A DNA stretch of 64,000 bases from positions 1 to 64,000 of the forward strand of contig UCEU01000024.1 in the NCBI GenBank assembly GCA_900471485.1, in the 5' to 3' direction. Below, in pieces: positions 34,231 to 43,094 of this stretch; positions within the stretch are counted from its first letter, which is position 1, and the number at the start of each line of letters is the position of its first letter. The notes below the pieces were generated by a model. The model was given only the letters and a program-made list of their open reading frames with translations. It searched no databases and was not told the origin of the DNA. The position numbers and the translations under genes are program-made. Source of the DNA: Hyphomicrobiales bacterium (GTDB taxonomy: Bacteria; Pseudomonadota; Alphaproteobacteria; Rhizobiales; Rhizobiaceae).

Positions 34231-35148
34231 ATGGACAGCGAACCAAACTGGGATTTCTACCGAACGCTCCTCGCCGTGCTGCAGCACGGCTCGCTTTCGG
34301 CAGCAGCACGCGAACTGGGGCTGACGCAGCCGACCATCGGACGGCACATCGATGCGCTGGAGGAGGCGATCGGTGCCAGGCTCTTCGTGCGCTCGACCAA
34401 CGGTCTGATCGCCACCGACGCCGCGCTCGAACTGAAGCCCTACGCCGAAACGCTGGCTGCGACATCGGCCGCGCTGCTGCGCACCGCCTCGGGCCATCGC
34501 GAGCGTGTCGCCGGAACCGTCCGCATCAGCGCCAGCGAGGTGATCGGCGTCGAGGTGCTGCCATCAATCATCGCGCCCCTTATGGAAGCCCACCCCGACC
34601 TCGATATAGAACTCTCGGCATCCGACACCGTCGAGGATCTCCTCAGCCGCGCCGCCGATATCGCAATCCGCATGGCCGAGCCGACGCAGGAAGCGCTGGT
34701 CGTGCGCCGCATCGGCGATATCCCGCTCGGCTTCCACGCCCACCGCCGCTATCTCGAGCGCAACGGCACACCGCGGACCTTGGCAGACCTCTGCGCGCAC
34801 CGACTGGTCGGCTTCGACCGTCAGACGGCCTATGTCAGGACGATGGTGAAGCGCTTTCCGCTGGCCGACGATCTCTCTTTCGGCTTCAGGACCGACAGCA
34901 CGCTGGCGCAGCTTTCGGCCATTCGCGCCGGGCTCGGCATCGGCATCTGCCAGACCGGGCTCGCCAGCCGCGATCCCGATCTCGTGCATGTGCTGCCGCA
35001 GGCGTTCCAGATACCGCTCGGCACCTGGGCGGTCATGCATGAAGGCATCAGGACGTCACCGCGCTATCGCGTGACTTTCGATGCGCTGGTGGCGGGATTG
35101 ACTGATTATGTCAGGGGAGCGGCCCGATCGATCGACTGGCCGCAATGA
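34231..35148 (+). CDS. LysR family transcriptional regulator
   Basis: A 305-residue LysR regulator with N-terminal helix-turn-helix (FYRTLLAVLQHGSLSAAARELGLTQPTIGRHIDALEEAIG) and a full substrate-binding domain. It is transcribed away from the NAD(P)-dependent epimerase gene and, from the shared T-N11-A palindrome, probably controls it. Rather than redox cysteines it has a single cysteine in the LADLCAHR segment and one in GIGICQTGL. The inducer is unknown. The start overlaps the operator closely, leaving only a short leader. Confidence 0.92.
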   Translation: MDSEPNWDFYRTLLAVLQHGSLSAAARELGLTQPTIGRHIDALEEAIGARLFVRSTNGLIATDAALELKPYAETLAATSAALLRTASGHRERVAGTVRISASEVIGVEVLPSIIAPLMEAHPDLDIELSASDTVEDLLSRAADIAIRMAEPTQEALVVRRIGDIPLGFHAHRRYLERNGTPRTLADLCAHRLVGFDRQTAYVRTMVKRFPLADDLSFGFRTDSTLAQLSAIRAGLGIGICQTGLASRDPDLVHVLPQAFQIPLGTWAVMHEGIRTSPRYRVTFDALVAGLTDYVRGAARSIDWPQ

Positions 35149-35153
35149 CCGGT

Positions 35154-35435
35154 TCATGCGCGTGGCGAGGTCTCGGCGGAACGGCTCTTCCAGGGACCAT
35201 CGACGACTTCGGTCTCAGGACGATCGCCGCCTTCGGCATATTCCTTGTGCCACTTGCCTTTGTCGTCCTGCCAGCTGATCTCGGCTGAATCGCCGCCGAC
35301 CTGCTGTTCCGCTGCGACGATCCGGGCTGCCTCGAGCGCTTCCGCATGCGTCGGAAACGCCTCGGAATAGACCCCCTCGAGTCGATAGGCCCATCCTCCG
35401 TCGTGCTGGACGACTTCATAGACCACCTTGACCAT
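35154..35435 (-). CDS. DUF2188 domain protein
   Basis: A 93-residue small protein of the DUF2188 family: VVYEVVQHDGGWAYRLEGVYSEAFPTHAEALEAARIVAAEQQ is the characteristic core. No signal peptide. The ATG at 35435 has GAGGAG upstream; a longer frame reaches 35468. The family is common in rhizobia and has no known function. Convergent with the LysR gene. Confidence 0.85.
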   Translation of the reverse strand: MVKVVYEVVQHDGGWAYRLEGVYSEAFPTHAEALEAARIVAAEQQVGGDSAEISWQDDKGKWHKEYAEGGDRPETEVVDGPWKSRSAETSPRA

Positions 35436-35664
35436 GCAAATCACTCCTCTTCGTTTTTCCTGCAGCAAAAGACCGACCGGACATGATCCGGTGCTGCGCG
35501 GGCCGCTGGCAGAGACGAGAGGGCGCCGCGATATGCTTCCGGCTGACCGATGCGCTAGTATTCCATTAAATCAGCGCGACTGCAAATAGCCTTGGGCCAG
35601 ACCCCACTTGCCATGCAAAATCATCGGGTTAGATATATCGCATGAATCAGGTTGGGAGCTCGAT

Positions 35665-36771
35665 GTGACAATAGCGGCGCGGTTGAAAGATGAGAAGTTC
35701 CTGCTGCTCGCGGTGATCGTCGCGATCGGCGCCTACGCCATGGAACACGCGTTGCTCGAAATGGGCCAGACCGTCGCCCTCATTGGCGCCGCCGCCCTCG
35801 TCGTCACCATCGTCCTCGCCTCCATCCGTGTCGCGCATCACGCCGAAATCCTGGCGAGCAAGGTGGGCGATCCCTATGGCACGATGATCCTGACGCTGTC
35901 GGCCGTCGCCGTCGAGGTCATCATCCTCGGCATAATGATGAGCGGCGAGAGTTCGCCGACGCTGGTACGCGACACGATCTATTCCGCCCTGATGCTCGAT
36001 ATCAACGGCATCCTCGGCCTCGCCGCCCTGCTTGGAGGGCTCAAGCATGGCGAGCAGCCCTATAACGACAATTCCGGCAAGACCTACGGCGTCATGATCC
36101 TGACGGCGATGGGCATCTCGATGATCGTCCCGGAATTCGTCCCCTCGGACAAGTGGCACTATTACTCCGCCTTCACCATCGTCGCGATGATCGCCCTTTA
36201 CGGCCTGTTCCTGCGCATGCAGGTCGGCCAGCACAGCTATTTCTTCAGCTACGCCTATCCGCGCGCGGAAAAGAGCATGAGCGGCGGCCATGACGAGCAC
36301 GGCAGCGCGGAAGAGGAATCGGCCGCAGCCTCGATCGCCATCATCCTCATCGGCGTCGTCATCATCGGCGGCCTTGCCGAGATCATGTCGACGCTGATGG
36401 GTGCGGGCCTAAAAGGCACCGGCGCGCCGGTCGCCCTCACCGCCATCGTCGTGGCGGCGATCTCCGCGGCGCCAGAAATCATGACGGCGCTGCGCGCCGC
36501 GCTGAAGAACCGCATGCAGGCGACGGTCAACATCGCCATGGGCGCGTCGCTCTCGACTGTCATCCTCACCGTGCCGGTGATGGAAGCAATCGCGCTCTAC
36601 ACCGGCCAGCCCTTCATCATGGCGATGACGCCGGTGCAGACCGTGATGGTGACGATCACGCTGATTGCCGCCGCCATCAACCTCAACGACGGCGAGACCA
36701 ACGCGATCGAGGGCATGACGCATTTCATCCTTTTCGCCACCTTCATCATGCTGTCGGCGATCGGGTTGTGA
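35665..36771 (+). CDS. chaA: Ca2+(Na+,K+)/H+ antiporter, ChaA-like
   Basis: A 368-residue inner-membrane cation/proton antiporter of the CaCA family. Both alpha-repeat signatures are present: YGTMILTLSAVAVEVIILGIMM in the first half and VVAAISAAPEIMTALRAALKNRMQATVNIAMGASLSTV in the second, separated by an acidic, histidine-rich cytosolic loop (GGHDEHGSAEEE). E. coli ChaA has 366 residues, which favours the GTG at 35665, with GGGAG six bases upstream, over an in-frame ATG at 35608. It probably exports Ca2+, Na+ or K+ under high pH or salt. Confidence 0.92.
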   Translation: MTIAARLKDEKFLLLAVIVAIGAYAMEHALLEMGQTVALIGAAALVVTIVLASIRVAHHAEILASKVGDPYGTMILTLSAVAVEVIILGIMMSGESSPTLVRDTIYSALMLDINGILGLAALLGGLKHGEQPYNDNSGKTYGVMILTAMGISMIVPEFVPSDKWHYYSAFTIVAMIALYGLFLRMQVGQHSYFFSYAYPRAEKSMSGGHDEHGSAEEESAAASIAIILIGVVIIGGLAEIMSTLMGAGLKGTGAPVALTAIVVAAISAAPEIMTALRAALKNRMQATVNIAMGASLSTVILTVPVMEAIALYTGQPFIMAMTPVQTVMVTITLIAAAINLNDGETNAIEGMTHFILFATFIMLSAIGL

Positions 36772-36846
36772 TTGCTAATAGGAATCGGAATTCAAGGCGT
36801 TGAAGCCGGATCCGGAATCAATCTCGCCGGACGTTGAATCGCTGCC

Positions 36847-38010
36847 TTAAGCCGCGGCCTTGGTTGGCTCTGCAAACATGACCGCACGGTTGCGTCCGGA
36901 ATTCTTGGCCGCGTAGAGAGCGGCGTCCGCCATCTTGAGCAGTTCGCTCCACGAGCGATCCTTGTCCTCGCCCATCGCAACGCCGATGCTGACGGTCAGC
37001 GGCACACGCTCGCCGTTGCTGTCGACGACGAGCTTGCGCACTACATCCACCAGCTGCTCCGCCGCCGCCATGGCCTCGCTGGCGGTCGTATGCGGCAGAT
37101 AGGCCGCGAATTCCTCGCCGCCCAGCCGGGCAAAGCTGCCGCCGGCGCGAAGGTTCTTCTCGATCGTCTCGGCGAAGCTCACCAGCACCTGGTCGCCGGT
37201 ATCATGCCCGAAACGATCGTTGACCTGCTTGAACAGATCGAGGTCCATCAGGAACAGCGCATCGTCCTCGCGCATCGCCTTGGGCATGCGCGAGGTGAAC
37301 CAGCGGCGGTTGCCGACGCCGGTCAAGGTGTCGGTATCGGCCGCATGCCTGAGCGCCGCCTCGGCCCGTTCCTTTACCAGGATGATAACGAAGAGCGCGA
37401 CGGCGAAATGGCAGATGATGCGGATGAAGAAAGCCCAGCGCGGCGTCATCGGAGCAAGCGCGGGCGTCAACATGGCGACCACGATCGTCAGGGCCAGCAG
37501 AGACGAAAGCGCGATGACTGTCGCGAGCACCAGGCGAACCGGCAGGTTTTCCGGCCGCCGATCCCGCAGCACAGTGGCCGCCGCCGCCGCAAGCGAAACG
37601 AACGAGATGAAATTCGACACCGCGCCGCGAACGACATCGACGAGGTAAAATTGCGTGACGGCGGCAACCGGGATCAGCACCGCGGGACCGATCATCACCA
37701 GCCAATCGGCCCGATGCGCCTTGCCGCTGCTCAATCGCCGCATACCGACCCAGAAGACCGCGTAGCCGATCAGACCGGATGTGAACGTTCCGAATGTCCA
37801 GATCTCGCGCGAAAGAATGGAGCGGTCGCCCAGCCCGGCGAGCGTCGACGACATCGCCAGCGCCAGAAAGCCGATCGCCAGCGTCCCCAGCCCCTCACCG
37901 CGTCTCGATTGCCACCGCGTATAGAGAAAGCACAGCGCGCCGACCAAAAAGGAGCATTGATGCAGCAGAAGAACGGTCGGGAGGTCGAGCTGAAATGATT
38001 GAAGCGTCAT
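36847..38010 (-). CDS. Membrane diguanylate cyclase (GGDEF)
   Basis: A 387-residue protein with six or seven N-terminal membrane helices (residues about 12-220) and a cytoplasmic GGDEF domain from about 225. The active site is RLGGEEF, and the metal- and nucleotide-binding FLMDLDLFKQVNDRFGHDTGDQVL is intact, so cyclic-di-GMP synthesis is likely. The allosteric inhibition site (RxxD ahead of the active site) reads RAGG and lacks its aspartate, so product inhibition is probably lost. The membrane part resembles no named sensor that I recognise. Start at the ATG at 38010 with a weak ribosome-binding site. Confidence 0.92.
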   Translation of the reverse strand: MTLQSFQLDLPTVLLLHQCSFLVGALCFLYTRWQSRRGEGLGTLAIGFLALAMSSTLAGLGDRSILSREIWTFGTFTSGLIGYAVFWVGMRRLSSGKAHRADWLVMIGPAVLIPVAAVTQFYLVDVVRGAVSNFISFVSLAAAAATVLRDRRPENLPVRLVLATVIALSSLLALTIVVAMLTPALAPMTPRWAFFIRIICHFAVALFVIILVKERAEAALRHAADTDTLTGVGNRRWFTSRMPKAMREDDALFLMDLDLFKQVNDRFGHDTGDQVLVSFAETIEKNLRAGGSFARLGGEEFAAYLPHTTASEAMAAAEQLVDVVRKLVVDSNGERVPLTVSIGVAMGEDKDRSWSELLKMADAALYAAKNSGRNRAVMFAEPTKAAA

Positions 38011-38103
38011 CGTATTGGAAACATGAATTATCGAAACAGACCGCAGTATCTAGGCCGCAGTCATTAGCGATCCTTAAATGGCGGGGAGCAAAACATACCC
38101 CTA

Positions 38104-38132
38104 ACAAAAAACCCGCCGTCGCCGGCGGGTTT
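38104..38132 (-). terminator. Terminator of aspartate aminotransferase gene
   Basis: On the minus strand a nine-base stem (38132-38124 with 38117-38109) is followed by TTTTTTGTT. It lies 23 bases after the stop codon. Confidence 0.85.
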
Positions 38133-38154
38133 GGAAATTTGGGCCTGTAAAGGC

Positions 38155-39357
38155 TTACTTGCAGGCGCCGCAGAAACGCTGGATGCGCTTGCAGGCTTCC
38201 TCGAGAAGTTCTTCCGACGTCGCGTAGGAGATGCGGAAGTTCGGGCCGAGGCCGAAGGCCGAACCATGAACCACGGCAACGCCTTCCGATTCCAGCAGTT
38301 CGGACACGAAGTCCTCATCCGTCTCCATGACCTTGCCGGTCGGGGCAGTCTTGCCGATCAGGCCGGCGCAGGACGGGTAAACGTAGAAGGCGCCTTCCGG
38401 GTTCGGGCACGAAATGCCCTTGGCCTGGTTCAGCATCGACACGACGAGGTCGCGGCGGCCTTCGAAGATCTTCTTGTTCTCGGGGATGAACGCCTGCGTG
38501 CCGTTCAGCGCCTCGACGGCAGCCCACTGCGCGATCGACGATGCGCCCGAGGTCTGCTGGCCCTGGATCATGTCCATGGCCTTGATCAGCTGGATCGGGC
38601 CGGCGGCGTAGCCGATACGCCAGCCGGTCATCGCATAGGCCTTCGAGACGCCGTTCATGGTGAGCGTACGATCATAGAGCTTCGGCTCGACTTCGACGGG
38701 CGTGACGAACTTGAAGTCGCCATAGGTCAGGTGCTCGTACATGTCGTCGGTGAGCACCCAGACATGCGGATGCTTGAGCAGCACATCGGTCAGAGCCTTC
38801 AGCTCGTCATGCGTATAGGCTGCACCCGACGGGTTGGACGGCGAGTTGAAGATGAACCACTTTGTCTTCGGCGTGATTGCCTTGTCGAGATCTTCAGCCT
38901 GGAGCTTGAAGTTGTTTTCCTGCGTCGTCATGACGGTCACCGGCGTACCGCCGCACAGCGCTACCATCTCAGGATACGACACCCAGTAAGGAGCCGGGAT
39001 GACAACTTCATCGCCGGCATTCAGCGTTGCCATGAAGGCGTTGAAAAGAATCTGCTTTCCGCCGGTGCCGACGATCGTCTGCTCCCAGGAGTAATCCAGG
39101 CCGTTCTCGCGCTTGAACTTCGCGGCAATCGCCTTGCGCAGTTCAGGGATACCGGAAACCGGCGTGTATTTCGTCTCGCCGCGGTTGATCGCGTCGATCG
39201 CCGCCTGCTTGATGTTGTCGGGCGTATCGAAGTCCGGCTCACCGGCGCCAAGACCGATCACGTCACGGCCTTTTGCTTTCAACTCGCGCGCTTTCTGGGA
39301 AACGGCGATGGTGGCTGAAGGCTTCACACGGGAAAGAGCATCGGCAAGAAAGGCCAT
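38155..39357 (-). CDS. aatA: Aspartate aminotransferase (class I, subgroup I-gamma)
   Basis: PLP enzyme exchanging amino groups between aspartate and 2-oxoglutarate. The 400-residue protein reads like rhizobial AatA: IGLGAGEPDFDTPDNIKQAA, the substrate-binding SPSNPSGAAY, and the Schiff-base lysine in NGVSKAYAMTGWRIGYAAG, with the carboxylate-binding arginine in NFRISYATS. AGGAC precedes the ATG. In rhizobia aatA affects nitrogen-fixing symbiosis. It is monocistronic, with its own terminator. Confidence 0.96.
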   Translation of the reverse strand: MAFLADALSRVKPSATIAVSQKARELKAKGRDVIGLGAGEPDFDTPDNIKQAAIDAINRGETKYTPVSGIPELRKAIAAKFKRENGLDYSWEQTIVGTGGKQILFNAFMATLNAGDEVVIPAPYWVSYPEMVALCGGTPVTVMTTQENNFKLQAEDLDKAITPKTKWFIFNSPSNPSGAAYTHDELKALTDVLLKHPHVWVLTDDMYEHLTYGDFKFVTPVEVEPKLYDRTLTMNGVSKAYAMTGWRIGYAAGPIQLIKAMDMIQGQQTSGASSIAQWAAVEALNGTQAFIPENKKIFEGRRDLVVSMLNQAKGISCPNPEGAFYVYPSCAGLIGKTAPTGKVMETDEDFVSELLESEGVAVVHGSAFGLGPNFRISYATSEELLEEACKRIQRFCGACK

Positions 39358-39732
39358 GATATCGGTCCTATACGGTTGATTTTAGCAGACGGCCGGGAGC
39401 CAAAATTCTGCGCTAAGGTCTATGTCCAATGTGGGCAGGCTTTTCAAGGCCAAAGGCGTGATGGGAGCAATGATTCTTCGTGATCGGTCCCCGGCGATTC
39501 GCCGGCAACGCCAAGACTCGACAAATTCCGGCGAAATTCCCGCTCTTCACGGCTTATTGACCCCGCCGGCATCGATGCATTTTTGCCCCACACATGCTGG
39601 AAAACCGCCGTTTTTCGCGTCTGCCACGAATATGCCGCAACAAATGCCGTGGCGTGCCTCAATTCTGTCGCGAGCATGCCGACATCCCACCCTCAAATCT
39701 GACGCTCAAACAATGGTCATCGAGGGTAAGCC
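39358..39732. other. 375-base intergenic region
   Basis: Lies between the divergent aatA and small membrane protein genes. Open frames crossing it have no ribosome-binding site or protein-like composition. I see no RNA gene or repeat here; it should hold two divergent promoters. Confidence 0.5.
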
Positions 39733-40092
39733 ATGTTTCTGGAAGACGAGTTCGCGGCACGGCGCAACCGTACCAGTCGCATTTCCATTTCACTGCTGAT
39801 CGCGGTCGTCGCGGTCACATCGTCGAGCCTGATGATTTCGGGTCTGATCTCGGCCGCCCACGCCGCGGATGTCAAGACGGCTGTGGATAACGCGCTGATG
39901 AGCCAGGACAGCGGCTTCCTCCAGTTGGCCTCCTCCCCGATCTTTGCCGGCGGCTCGGTCACGCATGCCGCAAGCCACGCCGACCAGCAGATCATGCGCG
40001 GCCTGACCGCCATGCTGCTGGCGCTGATGGCGACCAGCGGCCTTGCCGTCTGGCACCGGCGCCTGCGCGGCGTGTTCGGGAGCCGCCGGTAA
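39733..40092 (+). CDS. Small secreted/membrane protein paired with sortase
   Basis: A 119-residue protein of no recognised family. Residues about 17-45 form a signal peptide or anchor ending AHAA-D, a short exported loop follows, then a second hydrophobic helix (RGLTAMLLALMATSGLAV, about 88-106) and a basic tail WHRRLRGVFGSRR. The C-terminal helix plus basic tail has the layout of a sortase sorting signal, but I see no LPxTG-like motif before it. Its TAA overlaps the sortase ATG by one base, so the two proteins are made together. It may be the sortase substrate or an accessory protein; this is inference. Confidence 0.75.
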   Translation: MFLEDEFAARRNRTSRISISLLIAVVAVTSSSLMISGLISAAHAADVKTAVDNALMSQDSGFLQLASSPIFAGGSVTHAASHADQQIMRGLTAMLLALMATSGLAVWHRRLRGVFGSRR

Positions 40093-40871
40093 TGCTGCGC
40101 CGACCGGGCAAGCCGAGCCTTGCCGACGACGATGCCGGCGCGTTCTCGCCGCTTCCGACCTATATCGAGCTTGAAATGGCGATGGCCGCCGCAACCGCCT
40201 ACGATGTTGTGGACGCGAACGGTCGGCCTTCTCTCTTTCCTCGCCTTTCGCTGATCGAAAAAGCGATCGCCGCCAGCATCGCGATATTGGCGCTCTATGG
40301 CCTCATCCTGATCGGCGACGGCCTCTACATCAAGGCCAAGACCCACCTGTCCCACGTCTTGCTGAAGCGCGCCTTCGCCGCAGAACTGCGTGGCGAAGAT
40401 GCACGCCCCTGGCCCTGGGCTGATTTCACCACCGAAGCCAAGGTAAGCGCGCCACGGCTCGGCAAGCATTCCATCGTGCTCTCCGGCAATTCGGAGCCGT
40501 CTTCCTTCGGCCCCTCCTGGATCGCCGGGACGCCGCAGCCTGGCGAAGAAGGCACATCGGTGATCTCGGCGCGCCGTCACGCGCACTTCCTCTGGCTGAA
40601 GGATGTGCATCCGGGCGACGATATCGAGGTGACGCGAGGCGACGGCAAGGTGCTGACCTTCAAGGCTGGCGAAGGCCGCATCGTGCCTTGGGACGACAGC
40701 GGCATAGACCCGGCCACGCAGGGCAAGCGGCTGGTGCTCGCGACCTGCTGGCCCTTCGGCGCCACCGAGCGCGGCCCGCTGCGCTACGTCGTCGAAGCCG
40801 ATCTGGTCGATACGCAGGCGACCGGCGCGATACCGCAGACAAACACAAAGCCGTTATCGCACGCCGAGTAA
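40092..40871 (+). CDS. Class GN (Gram-negative) sortase
   Basis: A 259-residue transpeptidase of the sortase superfamily, anchored by one N-terminal helix (residues about 60-80, AIAASIAILALYGLILIG). The catalytic cysteine is C219 in LVLATCWPF, matching the TLxTC signature; the histidine is H163 or H165 in ISARRHAHFLW, and the arginine is in ERGPLRYVVEA. This pattern fits the Gram-negative 'marine' sortases, which normally sit next to a large VIT-domain substrate. No such substrate is present here, only the overlapping 119-residue membrane protein upstream. It acts on the periplasmic face of the inner membrane. Confidence 0.88.
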   Translation: MLRRPGKPSLADDDAGAFSPLPTYIELEMAMAAATAYDVVDANGRPSLFPRLSLIEKAIAASIAILALYGLILIGDGLYIKAKTHLSHVLLKRAFAAELRGEDARPWPWADFTTEAKVSAPRLGKHSIVLSGNSEPSSFGPSWIAGTPQPGEEGTSVISARRHAHFLWLKDVHPGDDIEVTRGDGKVLTFKAGEGRIVPWDDSGIDPATQGKRLVLATCWPFGATERGPLRYVVEADLVDTQATGAIPQTNTKPLSHAE

Positions 40872-40926
40872 GGCTTGAAGCGCCCGCGCCTCCGCCCCAC
40901 CTTGGCCCAAACCAGCGGGAGGGATC

Positions 40927-42069
40927 ATGAGGGCATTGGCGGGATTTCAGTTTGGCGTCGCGATACTGGCGGCAGCGATCGCCTCACCGGCGGCGGCAGC
41001 CGATATCATCCAGACCAAGAAGGTCGCGGTCCAGATCGAAACCATCGCCAACGGCCTCGACCATCCCTGGGCCGTGGAAGTGCTCCCCGATGGCGGCTAT
41101 CTGGTGACCGAGCGCTCCGGTACCATGCGCATCATCCGCGACGGCAAGGCATCCGATCCGATTTCCGGCGTGCCCAAGGTCAGCGCCAGAAGCCAGGGCG
41201 GCCTGCTCGACGTGGCGCTCGCGCCTGATTTCGCCACGAGCCGGACGATCTATCTTACCGCCGCCACCAGCGACGGAAGCGGCTCGGGCACCGAGGCATT
41301 CAGCGCCACCCTTTCCACCGATGGCCGATCCCTTGAGAACGTGAAGTCGATCTTCAGGATGAAGCGCTTCACCAGCGGCAATATCCAGTACGGCGCGCGC
41401 ATCGCCATCGCCAAGGATGGCTCGCTCTTCATCAGCATCGGCGACCGCGGCGACCGAGACCGCTCGCAGGACTGGAAGGATGACGCCGGCTCCATCATCC
41501 ACATCAACGCCGACGGCAGCATTCCCGACGACAACCCGTTCAAATCAGACGCCAAGGCGCTGCCGGAAATCTGGTCGAAGGGTCACCGCAATCCGCAGGG
41601 CATCGCCTTCGACAAGGACGGCGGGCTCTACACCGTCGAGCACGGCGCCCGCGGGGGCGATGAAATCAACCATATCGAGCCCGGCAAGAACTACGGCTGG
41701 CCGGTCATCACCTATGGCCGCGACTATTCCGGCGCCGAGATCGGTGAAGGCACGGCCAAGGAAGGCCTGGAGCAGCCGCTCTACTATTGGGACCCGTCCA
41801 TCGCCCCGGGCGCGCTCGCCATCTATCACGGCGCCATGTTCCCGGAGTGGGATGGAAGCTTCCTCGTCGCGGCCTTGAAGTTCAAGCTCCTCTCCCGCCT
41901 CGAGCGCGACGACGACGGCAGTTTTGTCGCGGAAGAACGGATGTTCGATGGCGACTACGGCCGGATGCGCGATGTGGTCGTGGCGCCCGACGGCGCGCTG
42001 CTGATCCTCACCGACGAGGACGACGGCACCCTCCTGCGCGTCTCGCGCGCGCCGGCGAACAACGGCTAG
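40927..42069 (+). CDS. PQQ-dependent aldose sugar dehydrogenase (YliI/Asd-like)
   Basis: A 380-residue periplasmic beta-propeller of the soluble glucose/sorbosone dehydrogenase family. A signal peptide ends near residue 25 (SPAAAA). Family parts include GLDHPWAVEVLPDGGYLVTERSG, SQGGLLDVALAPDF, SKGHRNPQGIAFD, and VEHGARGGDEINHIEPGKNYGWPV. It probably oxidises aldoses in the periplasm with PQQ, passing electrons to the respiratory chain. It starts 55 bases after the sortase gene on the same strand and has its own ribosome-binding site, GGGAGG. Confidence 0.92.
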   Translation: MRALAGFQFGVAILAAAIASPAAAADIIQTKKVAVQIETIANGLDHPWAVEVLPDGGYLVTERSGTMRIIRDGKASDPISGVPKVSARSQGGLLDVALAPDFATSRTIYLTAATSDGSGSGTEAFSATLSTDGRSLENVKSIFRMKRFTSGNIQYGARIAIAKDGSLFISIGDRGDRDRSQDWKDDAGSIIHINADGSIPDDNPFKSDAKALPEIWSKGHRNPQGIAFDKDGGLYTVEHGARGGDEINHIEPGKNYGWPVITYGRDYSGAEIGEGTAKEGLEQPLYYWDPSIAPGALAIYHGAMFPEWDGSFLVAALKFKLLSRLERDDDGSFVAEERMFDGDYGRMRDVVVAPDGALLILTDEDDGTLLRVSRAPANNG

Positions 42070-42179
42070 AGCCTGTCCGAGATATAGGTATAGACAAAAG
42101 TCGAAGCACTATTGCCCCTTGCCGCGGCAACTGATAGCGCTCGGCCACACCAATGGCCCTCCCCCACATCGAGGATGAC

Positions 42180-43094
42180 ATGACGCGCATTCAGGCGAAC
42201 CTTCTTCTGTTGCTCGCAGCCGCGATCTGGGGCGGCGGCTTCGTCGCGCAGTCGACGGCGATGAAGGCGATCGGCCCCTATTGGTTCATCGGCCTGCGCT
42301 TCGCCATCGCCGCCCTTGCCGTCCTGCCCTTCGCGATGAGGGAAACCCGCAAGGCGTCGGGCAAGTCCACGCCACGTCACCTCATGCTCTTCCTGTTGAC
42401 CGGCCTCGCACTCTTTGGCGGCGCGGTGACGCAGCAGATCGGCCTGCAGACCACGACCGTCACCAACTCCAGCTTCATCACCGGGCTCTACGTCGTCTTC
42501 GTGCCGCTGATCGCGGTGGTCTTCCTGCGCCGTATGCCGCATTGGGTCATCTGGCCGGGCGCGATCCTCGCCGTCACCGGCATCTACCTGCTTTCCGGCG
42601 GCCAGCTTTCGGCGCTCAGCCGCGGCGATCTGCTGACGGTCGTCTGCGCCGTCTTCTGGGCAGGTCAGATAACCTTCGCCGGCATGGCCGTCTCGGAAAC
42701 CGGGCGCCCGCTGACCCTTGCAATGTCGCAGTTCGCCATAACCGCCGTCTGCGCGCTGGCCATCGCGGTCGCAATCGAGCCGATCAGCTGGTCCGCCATC
42801 TATGGCGCCGCTCCCGAGATCCTCTATGTCGGCCTCTTCTCCTCCGGCCTCGCCTTCTCGCTGCAGGTGATCGGCCAGCGCTACACGACGTCGTCGCAGG
42901 CCGCGATCTTCCTTTCCTCCGAAGCGCTGTTCGGCGCCATGCTCGGCGCCCTGCTGCTCGGCGAGACGATGTCGCCGCTCGGATATGCGGGATGCGCCTT
43001 GATGTTCAGCGCTATGCTTCTAGTTGAAGTCGTGCCTGAAATCGCGCGCCGACGCACCGCAATGGGCCTGAAATCGGCGCCAAAACTGGGTTGA
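42180..43094 (+). CDS. DMT superfamily (EamA) transporter
   Basis: A 304-residue, ten-helix exporter of the drug/metabolite family with two EamA repeats. The start LLLLLAAAIWGGGFVAQSTAMKAIGPYWFIGLRF and the second-repeat end SSQAAIFLSSEALFGAMLGALLLGE are typical. I chose the ATG at 42180, with GAGGA six bases upstream; an ATG at 42153 would add nine residues. The substrate is unknown; relatives export amino acids or purine compounds. Confidence 0.93.
   Translation: MTRIQANLLLLLAAAIWGGGFVAQSTAMKAIGPYWFIGLRFAIAALAVLPFAMRETRKASGKSTPRHLMLFLLTGLALFGGAVTQQIGLQTTTVTNSSFITGLYVVFVPLIAVVFLRRMPHWVIWPGAILAVTGIYLLSGGQLSALSRGDLLTVVCAVFWAGQITFAGMAVSETGRPLTLAMSQFAITAVCALAIAVAIEPISWSAIYGAAPEILYVGLFSSGLAFSLQVIGQRYTTSSQAAIFLSSEALFGAMLGALLLGETMSPLGYAGCALMFSAMLLVEVVPEIARRRTAMGLKSAPKLG

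Noticed and set aside
39422..39799. A 125-codon forward frame between aatA and the sortase partner gene
   Set aside because: Overlaps the well-supported small membrane protein gene in another frame, lacks a ribosome-binding site and has no hydrophobic or domain pattern.
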